Source: Paenibacillus crassostreae
Lineage (GTDB): Bacteria; Bacillota; Bacilli; Paenibacillales; Paenibacillaceae
DNA: 64,000 nucleotides
Direction: 5' to 3'
Assembly (NCBI RefSeq): GCF_001857945.1
Contig: NZ_CP017770.1
Location: 682,001 to 746,000, forward strand
Shown here: positions 36,701-44,199 of the stretch, piece by piece
Numbering within the stretch: position 1 is the first letter of the stretch
Layout: each line of letters begins with the position of its first letter
Notes under the pieces: generated by a model
Databases searched by the model: none
What the model saw: only the letters and a program-made list of their open reading frames with translations
Told to the model about the DNA's origin: nothing
Position numbers and translations under genes: made by a program

Positions 36701-37467
36701 CCCCATACAAGCAAGTAGCTAGAATTGTACCAGTCACTACTTTCAGGCACATCCGTCTGATCCCCCCAAATTTGAGGCGAAGCTGGCGGAAGATCTGCGT
36801 ACCAGTCATAGAAACTGAGTAGTGGCGAACCGAGTAACGAGAGAAATCTCGATCCAGCAGCATAGCTAATCATGGACATTGCCGGAATTGGCGAAAATCC
36901 AAATACGCGGTCTGGGCCATATTTCTTAATCGTATACAGTAATGATGCGGAAATAATTTCATTGACCTGATCCCATGATGCACGGACCATGCCGCCCTTG
37001 CCTCGGGCAGATTTATAGGTTAATTTCTTGTCTTCATTCTCAACAATAGAACCCCATGCTAGTACTGGATCTCCGTATTGTTGTTTAGCTTCTTGCCACA
37101 TTTGTAGCAATTTACCTCGGATATATGGATATTTCACCCGAAGTGGACTATATAGATACCAAGAGAAGCTTGCTCCACGTGGACAGCCCCGCGGTTCAAA
37201 TTCAGGCATATCAGGTCCTGTTGTTGGATAATCTGTTTGTTGTGATTCCCAAGTGACAATACCGTTCTTTACGAATATTTTCCAACTGCAAGATCCTGTG
37301 CAGTTAACACCATGGGTAGAACGGACAACTTTATCATGCGACCAGCGGTTACGATACATATCTTCCCAAGAACGATCAGCTGTTGTTACTTCGCTCCATC
37401 CTTCGGCATTCTTTTCTCGCTTGCGGAAAAATGTTAGTTTTTGCAATAGAGGGTTATTCTTCTTCAT
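33787..37467 (-). CDS. narG: Respiratory nitrate reductase alpha subunit
   Basis: NarG is the catalytic subunit that reduces nitrate to nitrite at a bis-MGD molybdenum centre. The 1226-residue protein is near-collinear with B. subtilis NarG. The N-terminal STHGVNCTGSCSWKIF and EPRGCPRGASFSW hold the His/Cys3 ligands of the FS0 cluster, and SFYDWYADLPPASPQ contains the aspartate that ligates molybdenum. HVKPTHMIGGYAQLSYGFN and TGNQRDLNVV end the protein. The ATG at 37467 has CAAGGAG eight bases upstream; the one at 37488 does not. A perfect NreC-type dyad lies about 90 bases before the start. No twin-arginine signal, so it stays on the cytoplasmic face. Confidence 0.98.
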   Translation of the reverse strand: MKKNNPLLQKLTFFRKREKNAEGWSEVTTADRSWEDMYRNRWSHDKVVRSTHGVNCTGSCSWKIFVKNGIVTWESQQTDYPTTGPDMPEFEPRGCPRGASFSWYLYSPLRVKYPYIRGKLLQMWQEAKQQYGDPVLAWGSIVENEDKKLTYKSARGKGGMVRASWDQVNEIISASLLYTIKKYGPDRVFGFSPIPAMSMISYAAGSRFLSLLGSPLLSFYDWYADLPPASPQIWGDQTDVPESSDWYNSSYLLVWGSNLPMTRTPDAHFMTEARYRGTKVVSISPDYAEFVKFADKWLQSKQGTDGALAMAMGHVILNEYYVQNRTEYFENYSKKYTDFPFLLLLEEKNGVCTADRFLTAKDLGIKTNNPEWKTVLIDENTGELHIPNGTIGSRWGEDGKWNLNPVDTITGDDINPQLGLGQYANGNLDISLPYFDDDGKTVISRSIPYKTIEAADGTTYRVTSVFDLMLAQYGVDPTGAGSYDDADTAYTPAWQEAITGVDRASIIQIAREFATNAVESQGRSMIIVGAGINHWYNSDTIYRSILNLVLMTGCQGVNGGGWAHYVGQEKLRPAEGWATVAFARDWTMPARQMNGTSFFYFATNQWRFESNPVDGHTSALVDKTRYAHPADYNVLASRLGWLPSYPQFDENSINLVSQANANGATTAEAVSQYVAQQLKDRKMKFAMEDPDAAINHPKVMFVWRANLISSSGKGHEYFLKYLLGAHNGLLNDDTNTIRPEEITWRDEAAEGKLDLMVNIDFRMSGTAVYSDIVLPAATWYEKSDLSSTDMHPFIHPFNPAVPPLWESRSDWETFKSIAKTFSEMAEGQFDGPIQDLVSVPLMHDTPEELAQPFGKVRDWSKGEIEAIPGKTMPKFIIVERDYAQVYKKMTSLGPLVKEKPYGIKGMNWSADDEYELLKKINGVIDEPGVGEGCPKLDTDIHMAETIMTLSSTSNGKMAVKAWESLEKKTDLKLKDLATDREDERFTFSQITAQPKTVITSPAFSGTEQHGRRYSPFTTNIERMIPFRTLTGRQHFFVDHEMLTEFGENMAIFKPTLKHSPFHTVKDRPGVKGKEIVLNFMTPHSKWSIHSMYYDSLPMLTLFRGGPTIWMNKDDAAETDIKDNDWIECFNQNGAVVARAVVTHRMPRGMCYMYHAQDRTINVPATDVTSTRGGTHNSPTKIHVKPTHMIGGYAQLSYGFNYYGPTGNQRDLNVVIRKLTEVNWLED

Positions 37468-37500
37468 TCGGTCATCTCCTTGCGCCATATTCTACTTATC

Positions 37501-37566
37501 ATTGTAGACTCAAATACTGGCGAAAAAGAGAGGGGAAAACCCTCAATCGACTTAGGGCTTTCCCTA
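37501..37566 (-). promoter_or_regulatory. NreC-type dyad and weak promoter upstream of narG
   Basis: TAGGGCTTTCCCTA at 37553-37566 exactly fits TAGGG-N4-CCCTA, the inverted repeat described upstream of nitrate genes controlled by NreC in Staphylococcus carnosus. About 46 bases further along the minus strand is a -10 like TACAAT (37501-37506) with no good -35, as expected for an activator-dependent promoter; the dyad would be centred near -65. An overlapping larger stem (GGGAAAGCCCT with AGGGTTTTCCC, 37534-37564) could also be a weak terminator after mobB. Confidence 0.6.
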
Positions 37567-37589
37567 GTTTTATATGATTGGCTTACAAA

Positions 37590-38171
37590 TTATGATTTAA
37601 CGTCTGGTGAAAGGAGTGACATTGCGAGGGTATGGATACTGTTTAAGACAGTTTCCTCATCATGAATAGAAATAATCGGGGCATTATAGTCTTGCGGATT
37701 GACTTCTCTATGATCTGACAATTTTTTCGGATTTAACCAACTTATCCATAGACGTACGTCAGATGCCTCTTGGAGTAGCTCTTCCATCTGATCCGTTTCT
37801 CGAATGAGAGCAACCTTGGGGTAATGTGCTGATTTAAATCCTTCTGCAATTAATATATCTACACGTCCATATAGCATTTCAGCAATTTCCGACAATGAGG
37901 TAGGTTCTTGACGCATCCACCGGGTAGCTGTGTTTGATGTAAGGACGGTTTCTACCGATCCATGCATTAGGTGTTTACTACTATCAGTTCTAGGTTCATC
38001 CAATTGAAATCGATGTGCATCATGCTTAGCTGATCCAACTTTTAGTCCATCATTAGCAAGCGAAGCGATAATCTTACAAGCAAGTGTCGTCTTACCACTA
38101 TCTTTAAAGCCGACGATTTGTAACACTGGTAAGCCTCCGCTAGTAATATCATCATAAAAATCTCTGGGCAT
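37590..38171 (-). CDS. mobB: Molybdopterin-guanine dinucleotide biosynthesis adapter protein
   Basis: MobB is a GTP-binding protein that assists MobA in making the guanine dinucleotide cofactor. The 193-residue protein begins with a beta strand and the P-loop VGFKDSGKTTLACKII, then has VGSAKHDAHRF and ILIAEGFKSAHYPKVALIR, as in the family. ATG start, 77 bases after moeA. It precedes narG and is separated from it by the NreC-type dyad, so narG probably has its own promoter. Confidence 0.92.
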   Translation of the reverse strand: MPRDFYDDITSGGLPVLQIVGFKDSGKTTLACKIIASLANDGLKVGSAKHDAHRFQLDEPRTDSSKHLMHGSVETVLTSNTATRWMRQEPTSLSEIAEMLYGRVDILIAEGFKSAHYPKVALIRETDQMEELLQEASDVRLWISWLNPKKLSDHREVNPQDYNAPIISIHDEETVLNSIHTLAMSLLSPDVKS

Positions 38172-38248
38172 TAAACTTTTCCTCCTTTCTTTTAAAACTT
38201 GGTGATTCAGGTTGAACTCATACGATTGATCGATATTGTTGACAATTT

Positions 38249-39511
38249 CTATAACTGTATAACTTCCACTAAAGTACCTTTTTTATAACCGTTAGGTGAG
38301 CCCGGGATACAGATCAAACAATTAGCATCTCGTAAAGATACCGTGACACTTGACATATCCAGACCAACAGGTGCTGCTTGCAGCATGCCATCAACGCTCG
38401 ATAGTACACCACGAACAAAACGTGTAGAACGATCTGATTTAAGATAATCCTCAGTTAATATAGCCGTCATGCGCTGTTCAGGAACAAGTTCAGCCCCCAT
38501 CATGCCACGAATAGCTGGGCGAAGAAAAAGCCTTGCGCCAACAAAACAGGCTGAGGGATTTCCGGAAAGTGCAAATAAAGGTTTGCCATTCCATAATCCA
38601 TAGGTGGTGGGACTTCCTGGGCGCATTAGTAATCTGTTGAACTTGAGATCTCCATCCCAAGTTTGGGTAACATCATAAATAATATCGTGATCCCCCACAG
38701 AGACACCACCTGTTGTAACAACTACATCATATGTATTTAGGGCAGACATCACTTGTGTTCTAGCTAATTCAGAATCATCTGGAATTCGATCCAACATGAT
38801 GGGGATCCCGCCATAATCCATAATAGCAGCTGCAATCATATATCCATTACTGTTGCGAATCTTACCTGGTTCAAGTGGAGCTTGAACGTCTAATAATTCA
38901 GCACCTGTCGTTATTATAGCAACTCTTGGTTGCCGATAGACTTGAACTGTTGCAACGCCGAACATAGCCAGCAAGGCAATCTCTCCTGGTCCAATACGTA
39001 TACCAGTACGAAGGATGATTTCACCTTCTGAAACTTCAATGCCGATCGGAGAAACATTCATTTCCGGAGTGACAGCACCTTTGATTCGGCAGGTATCTAC
39101 TCCATCCAAGTCAATGCCGCCTTCTTCTGTCATTTCATATTTAATAACAGCATCTGCCCCGTCAGGAACAGCACCGCCCGTCATAATCCGCGCACATTCA
39201 CCACTCTTAATCACCTTTTGCGAGACATTCCCAGCTGGAATGTTATCTACAACTTTTATAGTCACAGGTGTCTTTATCGTAGCTTGGGAGGTATCCGAAC
39301 TAATAACCGCATAGCCATCCATTCCTGAACGACGAAAATGCGGGACTGGCTGTGGCGCAACGACCTCCACAGCTAAAAATCTCCCTACACTTTGCATAAT
39401 TGGAAGCTCTTCCTTCACCATCACGTGAACATTACTTAATACGATTTGGGTTGCTTCCTCCACACTGATCGCTTTTCGCATAAAGTTCTGTTGATTCTTT
39501 CTACCACTCAT
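38249..39511 (-). CDS. moeA: Molybdopterin molybdenumtransferase
   Basis: MoeA inserts molybdate into adenylated molybdopterin. The 420-residue protein has the domain order of the family: the N-terminal domain with RRSGMDGYAVISSDT and GECARIMTGGAVPDGADAV, the MoCF-binding domain with TTGAELLD and VVTTGGVSVGDHDII, the FALSGNPSACFVGARLF segment, and a C-terminal beta domain. AGGAAGGGA precedes the ATG by about ten bases. Only one moeA is in this window. It lies between narK and mobB. Confidence 0.96.
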   Translation of the reverse strand: MSGRKNQQNFMRKAISVEEATQIVLSNVHVMVKEELPIMQSVGRFLAVEVVAPQPVPHFRRSGMDGYAVISSDTSQATIKTPVTIKVVDNIPAGNVSQKVIKSGECARIMTGGAVPDGADAVIKYEMTEEGGIDLDGVDTCRIKGAVTPEMNVSPIGIEVSEGEIILRTGIRIGPGEIALLAMFGVATVQVYRQPRVAIITTGAELLDVQAPLEPGKIRNSNGYMIAAAIMDYGGIPIMLDRIPDDSELARTQVMSALNTYDVVVTTGGVSVGDHDIIYDVTQTWDGDLKFNRLLMRPGSPTTYGLWNGKPLFALSGNPSACFVGARLFLRPAIRGMMGAELVPEQRMTAILTEDYLKSDRSTRFVRGVLSSVDGMLQAAPVGLDMSSVTVSLRDANCLICIPGSPNGYKKGTLVEVIQL

Positions 39512-39563
39512 AGAATAAACATCCCTTCCTAAAACTTAGTCATTTCGGTTATTACCACTAGAA

Positions 39564-41072
39564 CTAGATTAACTTAGCCAAGGTTGGATCTACTTCGCTA
39601 AATACTCCGACGTAATAATTTGTTTCACCTACATCATTTTGTACTGCATTAATGGTGATATGTTGTAGAAAAGCTTCTCCGTTTCTTTTCTTATTCCAAA
39701 TATTCCCGCTCCAACAATTATTCTCTTTCAATCCCTTCCACATAGACTCGTAGAATTCTTTATCATGACGACCTGATTTGAGAAATCCGGATTTTTGCCC
39801 AATAGCCATGTCAGCAGTATATCCAGTGACTGCTGTATACGCAGGATTTACGTTGATGATTATGCCTTTTTTGTTTGTAACAAGCACGGCTTGCGAAGTA
39901 CTTTGAATGATTTGCTCTGCTAACTTCACTCGATCCTGCCAGTACAAATATAGCACAAGCAACAAGCTACATAATGCAACCATGGATAATGCCATGAATC
40001 CAATCGCATAATGACCTGTTATTGCAAGAAGGGCTGATAACATAAGTGGAGGGAAGAATCCCCCGAGACCACCAAGGGCAGAAATAAGTCCATTAGCAAT
40101 ACCTGCTTGCTTCGAGAAATATAGTGGAACTAATTTAAATAGTGTACCATTTCCTGTTCCCGAACAGAAACCAATAAGTAAACATCCTACTGAATACAAC
40201 ATAATGGATGGTGAAAATGCTAGCATAATACCACCGATTGTCAATCCTATGAATACAAATGATAGAATTTTAAATGGATTAAGCTTATCACCTAACCAGC
40301 CACCTACAGGACGCATAATTGTTGCCAATAGCACAAAACCAGCGGTACGAAGACCTGCATCTATTTTACTAATACCAAAATGTTGAACAAGATGGTTGGG
40401 TAAGAATACTGTGAATGCAACAAAAGAACCGAACGTTATAAAGTAAAAGAAGCACAGAAGCCATAATTTCTCATTTTTGTAGATCCCTTTAATTTGCTCC
40501 ATCAAAGGAACGCTCGATTTATTCTCTTTACGATCACCTATAAAGAAGTTAGCAATCGCAAATATAATGAGAAGAATAAGATAAAACTGAACCGTAGACC
40601 GCCATCCAAACTGCGTTGCTAATATTGGTGCGAAGAATGTACTTAATGCAGATCCAATATTCCCCAGTCCGTAAATACCATTAACGAGTCCGTGTTTCTC
40701 GCGTGGATAATACTTAGGAATTGAAGTAACACCTACAGAGAACGTAGCGCCTGAAACCCCCAGGAATAATCCCCCTATGATAAGGTCAGCAAAACTGTCA
40801 GCTCTACTGATATAGAATACTGGGACTAACAAGACAACGAAGCTGATTAAGAACATCAGTCGAGCCCCATACTTATTCGTCCAATAACCAAATGGAACCC
40901 GTAAAATAGAACCTAATATAATCGGTACGGCCGTGACTAACGATAATTGTCCTGATGTTAAAGGAATTCCGTCTTTAATAAATACGATTAGCGATGATAA
41001 GATACCCCAAACAGCAAAGCCAAGCACTAGACTTAACGTTTGTAAGGGTAATATTGCCTTTTTTTGTTTCAC
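39564..41072 (-). CDS. narK: NarK-type nitrate/nitrite transporter fused to a C-terminal PAS domain, GTG start
   Basis: The 502-residue protein has two parts. Residues 1-380 are an MFS nitrate/nitrite transporter with about twelve membrane helices and both NarK signatures, GIYGLGNIGSALSTFFAP and GLISALGGLGGFFPPLML. Residues about 384-502 form a cytoplasmic PAS plus PAC module: AVLVTNKKGIIINVNPAYTA, GYTADMAIGQ, FLKSGRHDKEFYESMW and a C-terminal NYYVGVFSEVD strand. That PAS type is usual in diguanylate cyclases and kinases, not transporters. The GTG at 41072 has AGGAGG seven bases upstream. The gene follows the nreA-like gene and precedes moeA. The PAS may sense redox state or a ligand and gate transport or signal to the Nre proteins; this is inference. 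Confidence 0.9.
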   Translation of the reverse strand: MKQKKAILPLQTLSLVLGFAVWGILSSLIVFIKDGIPLTSGQLSLVTAVPIILGSILRVPFGYWTNKYGARLMFLISFVVLLVPVFYISRADSFADLIIGGLFLGVSGATFSVGVTSIPKYYPREKHGLVNGIYGLGNIGSALSTFFAPILATQFGWRSTVQFYLILLIIFAIANFFIGDRKENKSSVPLMEQIKGIYKNEKLWLLCFFYFITFGSFVAFTVFLPNHLVQHFGISKIDAGLRTAGFVLLATIMRPVGGWLGDKLNPFKILSFVFIGLTIGGIMLAFSPSIMLYSVGCLLIGFCSGTGNGTLFKLVPLYFSKQAGIANGLISALGGLGGFFPPLMLSALLAITGHYAIGFMALSMVALCSLLLVLYLYWQDRVKLAEQIIQSTSQAVLVTNKKGIIINVNPAYTAVTGYTADMAIGQKSGFLKSGRHDKEFYESMWKGLKENNCWSGNIWNKKRNGEAFLQHITINAVQNDVGETNYYVGVFSEVDPTLAKLI

Positions 41073-41109
41073 AGCTATACCTCCTGATTTATGGAAATGA
41101 ATACTTTTT

Positions 41110-41176
41110 ATTATCATGGAAACCTACTGGGAAACAAACAGGGGAATTCCCTCATTTCATGCTAGGAATTCCCCAC
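41110..41176 (-). promoter_or_regulatory. Two GGAATTCC dyads resembling NreC sites upstream of narK
   Basis: GGGGAATTCCC (41141-41151) and TAGGAATTCCCCA (41163-41175) each match TAGGG-N4-CCCTA at 7 of 10 defined positions and are about 21 bases apart, two helical turns. They also pair with each other as a 10-bp hairpin. A possible -10, GATAAT (41110-41115), would put the dyads near -44 and -65; the second offset equals that at narG. The start of transcription is an estimate. Confidence 0.45.
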
Positions 41177-41187
41177 ATATCGTAATT

Positions 41188-42111
41188 TTAATTACTCCAA
41201 TTTATTTCATCAAGTAAAAGTCGTGTTGGTATTGAAAATCTTACCGATTGTTTTTCCTTCTCAATCAGGATTTCTAGATCACATTTAAGTGATTTAAGCT
41301 GGGGCATGACAGATTGAAATAACTCTTGTGATGCAGGGTGAAGAAGATAACCCTCATATTCGATCACAGTGTGCCCTAACTCATCTTGACCAATAATTAA
41401 TTGCGAAGCTTCTGTAGAAATAGCATACTCTTGTACCAATAGGGATATGATTGCTGCAATTTCCTCCTGACGTTCTCCACTCAATCGTGTTATTCGCTGA
41501 TCTAACAGTTCACAAGTAATTCCTGCTGCTTGCGCCTCATGAAGTAGTTGGACAATTGGCCCTGTTTTATGATTCATTGCAGATTCAGTATCTTTATATA
41601 GTTGCTCATTTGATTTAGGTATTCCAACAAACTCCTCAACATCTCCAGAGTTAGTAACCTCGTCATACAATTGAGCAAGCACACTAGCACAGTCTTGCAC
41701 ACGTGCAATTTCCTGTGCAAGGAATATACGTCTGCTTCGATGACCAACGAGCAGTACACCATACGCTAGCCTTTGTGCCTGAATAGTAGATTTAATGGAT
41801 ACACCTACTCCAGAGTGAAGGGATTCCACTATGAAGATCGGATATTCTAATACCTCTTCCTGTACATCTCCCGGAAACACATTAACAACGTGTGGAGTCA
41901 TCCCCTGCAGAACTTTACCAGCCATTCCTTTACCCATACGAACTGAAATTTTCTTGTATTGATCTGATTTGGCACCGAGGGCAAATCGCCAATAAATATC
42001 ACGGTATATACCATCTGTTAACGCTATGGCAACAAAATCCAATCCTATTTCTTGCTTGAGTTCTTCTAGTTCTCTTTGGATTTTCTGCTGGATCGTAGTA
42101 CTGTTAATCAA
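41188..42111 (-). CDS. nreA: NreA-like GAF-domain protein (probable nitrate receptor) with C-terminal extension, TTG start
   Basis: The N-terminal 150 residues form a GAF domain with IYWRFALGA (Trp41) and RMGKGMAGKVLQG (59-70), the part that in staphylococcal NreA lines the nitrate pocket. A C-terminal extension of about 140 residues with no recognised motif follows, so the protein (307 residues) is twice the length of S. carnosus NreA. The extension contains a helix-rich stretch and a strand LGHTVIEYEGYLLHPA. The TTG at 42111 overlaps the response regulator by 8 bases and has GGGGG ten bases upstream. It is the third gene of the kinase-regulator-receptor run and lies before narK, so nitrate sensing is the likely role. 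The identification is by context and fold. Confidence 0.7.
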   Translation of the reverse strand: MINSTTIQQKIQRELEELKQEIGLDFVAIALTDGIYRDIYWRFALGAKSDQYKKISVRMGKGMAGKVLQGMTPHVVNVFPGDVQEEVLEYPIFIVESLHSGVGVSIKSTIQAQRLAYGVLLVGHRSRRIFLAQEIARVQDCASVLAQLYDEVTNSGDVEEFVGIPKSNEQLYKDTESAMNHKTGPIVQLLHEAQAAGITCELLDQRITRLSGERQEEIAAIISLLVQEYAISTEASQLIIGQDELGHTVIEYEGYLLHPASQELFQSVMPQLKSLKCDLEILIEKEKQSVRFSIPTRLLLDEINWSN

Positions 42112-42760
42112 TATCCAGTAACCCCCTTCTATAAGCCAATTTCACTAACTCTCGGCGATTATCTAATTGCAACTTATCCATCATATTTGCTTTATGATTC
42201 TCAACTGTCTTTACGCTAATCAATAGCAATTCTGCCACTTCCTTATTAGTATATCCCTTTGCTACTAGACTAAGAATTTCCTTTTCCCGTTCTGTCAGAG
42301 ATTCGAATACATCCTTTGGATCTTTCGGCTGTCCTTGCAGATACCCTTGAATAACCTTTTTAGTTGCAGATGGATGTAAATATACAAGCCCTTGTTGAAC
42401 CTGTTCAATGGCCGTTACAAGTTCGGATAATGGTGCTGATTTCAGAATATATCCTGATGCTCCTGCTTTTAGTGCGCGAAATAAATACTGTTCATCATCA
42501 TGCATCGTTAGAACAATAACCTTCACTTCGGGCATTGATTGCAAAAGCTCCTTCGTTGTATAGAGACCATCACGGCCATTTGGAAAGCTTAGATCCATCA
42601 GCACAATGTCTGGTTTAAGTTCCATGGCTTGCTGAATACAGGATACACTATCTGCTGCTTCACCAACGACTGTGATACTGGCTTGTGCATCAAGTACAGC
42701 ACGAAGCCCACTTCGCACGACAGCATGATCGTCTACAATGATAACCTTTATTTTCAACAT
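42104..42760 (-). CDS. nreC: NreC-like LuxR-family response regulator
   Basis: The 218-residue protein is a NarL/FixJ-type response regulator. The receiver domain has IIVDDHAVVRSG with the acidic pair, the phospho-acceptor Asp in IVLMDLSFP, VLTMHDDEQYLF and YILKSAP with the conserved Lys. The C-terminal LuxR helix-turn-helix is LTEREKEILSLVAKGYTNKE to VKTVENHKANMMDKL. Along its length it resembles S. carnosus NreC, including the unusual DDEQYLFRALKAGASGYILK region. AGGAGG precedes the ATG. It is 8 bases after the kinase gene. It should bind the TAGGG-N4-CCCTA dyad upstream of narG. Confidence 0.85.
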   Translation of the reverse strand: MLKIKVIIVDDHAVVRSGLRAVLDAQASITVVGEAADSVSCIQQAMELKPDIVLMDLSFPNGRDGLYTTKELLQSMPEVKVIVLTMHDDEQYLFRALKAGASGYILKSAPLSELVTAIEQVQQGLVYLHPSATKKVIQGYLQGQPKDPKDVFESLTEREKEILSLVAKGYTNKEVAELLLISVKTVENHKANMMDKLQLDNRRELVKLAYRRGLLDID

Positions 42761-42768
42761 ATACCCTC

Positions 42769-44013
42769 CTATGATTTCGAACCAAAATGATCTGAATTAG
42801 AGATTTGCACCTGTATTGTAGTCCCTTCTCCCAACTTAGATTGAATGTCAAACGCGCCACCTAGAATCTTGACTCTCTCCTCCATACTATATAACCCAAC
42901 TCCTTGACGGAGCTCAGAAGTAATGACAAAACCTAATCCGTAATCTCTTACCTTTAATTCTGCGGAAGTCTGATTAAGCTTTAACTGAACATCTATCATA
43001 TCAGTTTGTGAATATTTAGCTGCATTCGTAAGTGCTTCTTGAACGATGCGGTAAAAGGCTGTCTCAATTGCCGCTGGCATACGCGCACCCTCCTCTTCCA
43101 CTTTGAAATGAACCTGAATACCAAATTTCTGCCCATACATGCGGAAATATTTGCGGAGAGCAGCGATCAATCCAATATCATCAAGCGCAGATGGCCGTAG
43201 TTCGGCTGATAAGTCACGGATATCCTCGATCGTATTGCGAATAGCATCCTGCAAAGGGTCCATGTGATCATCAGATATCTCATTTCCAATATTCTGTTTC
43301 AACACTTCAGATTGAATCAGAATGCTATAGAGCGACTGTCCGATTCCATCGTGTAACTCGCGCGATATAAGTTTTCTTTCATTCTCTTGTGCGAGCAGTA
43401 TGGAATGTGTAATCATCTTGGCAATTTGATGTTGTTCTTCCTGACGTTTCTCTTCAACTTCTTGAATACGCAATATACTTAAGGGCCCATGCATCGTGTC
43501 TACATAATGCGATACGCTAGCATTGACAGATTTGGTAACTCCCTGTGGAGTAACTACTTGAAGCTCTATTAACTGTTGAGATGAATCAGAAACAAAACAA
43601 TCTTGATAAGAACAAAGTTTATGCAACCCTGGATAATTCGAACACATATTGCAGAAACTCAAGGTCATTTCACCATCATCTATATTTAACATTTGCTGAG
43701 CAGCTGGATTAATTCTCTTAATATTCATCTCTTTGTCAAGCACAAGAACACCATCTGAAATATGCTTAAATACACTTGCCAGTTGTTCTTGCTCTGATCT
43801 AAGCCTACGCCCTTGGGAATAAATAATAAAGAAAAATACAGTTGTAATAATTAATACAAAACAAAATGTCGTTATAAAATATTTCCAATCGTTATCATCG
43901 ATCCCTAGCATAATTCGAATCGAGAATACAATGATTAAGGTAGTGCTGATCGTTAATAAGCCATTTCTAACCATGAACTTCGCTAATCCAAGTGACTTTC
44001 GAAAAGGTATCAT
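42769..44013 (-). CDS. nreB: NreB-like sensor histidine kinase with membrane anchor and four-cysteine PAS region
   Basis: The 414-residue kinase has two predicted membrane helices (about 17-36 and 46-65), a PAS domain (75-180), and a HisKA_3/HATPase_c core with phospho-acceptor His221 in SRELHDGIGQSLYSI and an N-box EALTNAAKYS. Inside the PAS are four cysteines, Cys121, Cys124, Cys134 and Cys139 (C-x2-C-x9-C-x4-C). In S. carnosus the soluble NreB uses four cysteines in C-x2-C-x11-C-x2-C for an oxygen-labile [4Fe-4S] cluster. Here the spacing differs and the kinase is membrane-bound. GGAG lies seven bases before the ATG. First gene of the nreBCA run. Oxygen or redox sensing by an iron-sulfur cluster is a strong inference, not shown. 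Confidence 0.82.
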   Translation of the reverse strand: MIPFRKSLGLAKFMVRNGLLTISTTLIIVFSIRIMLGIDDNDWKYFITTFCFVLIITTVFFFIIYSQGRRLRSEQEQLASVFKHISDGVLVLDKEMNIKRINPAAQQMLNIDDGEMTLSFCNMCSNYPGLHKLCSYQDCFVSDSSQQLIELQVVTPQGVTKSVNASVSHYVDTMHGPLSILRIQEVEEKRQEEQHQIAKMITHSILLAQENERKLISRELHDGIGQSLYSILIQSEVLKQNIGNEISDDHMDPLQDAIRNTIEDIRDLSAELRPSALDDIGLIAALRKYFRMYGQKFGIQVHFKVEEEGARMPAAIETAFYRIVQEALTNAAKYSQTDMIDVQLKLNQTSAELKVRDYGLGFVITSELRQGVGLYSMEERVKILGGAFDIQSKLGEGTTIQVQISNSDHFGSKS

Positions 44014-44118
44014 TTTACTTCTCCTTTCATTGACTGAGATTACAGTCGACTTCTAGTCTACCACTAGCTTACATCCGTTGTGAATCATTAATCAAAACAA
44101 ATTTTAAACAAGCAGAAA

Positions 44119-44153
44119 CGGCAATACCGTCCCTTTTCAAGGGCGGCATTGCC
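44119..44153 (-). terminator. Hairpin after ilvD, probable terminator
   Basis: GGCAAT-CCG-CCCTT pairs with AAGGG-CGG-ATTGCC in a nearly perfect stem. On the minus strand it is followed by GTTTCTGCTTGTTT, so the T run is weak. It lies about 50 bases past ilvD and before nreB's upstream region. Confidence 0.6.
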
Positions 44154-44199
44154 ATGAGGTCAAAATATAAGAAATAAAGTATCAAATGAAATCGTTTAA

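Noticed and set aside
44014..44118. Fnr box upstream of nreB (TTGTGAATCATTAATCAAAAC)
   Set aside because: Only the left half-site TGTGA fits. The right half is wrong for TGTGA-N6-TCACA, so this is not counted.
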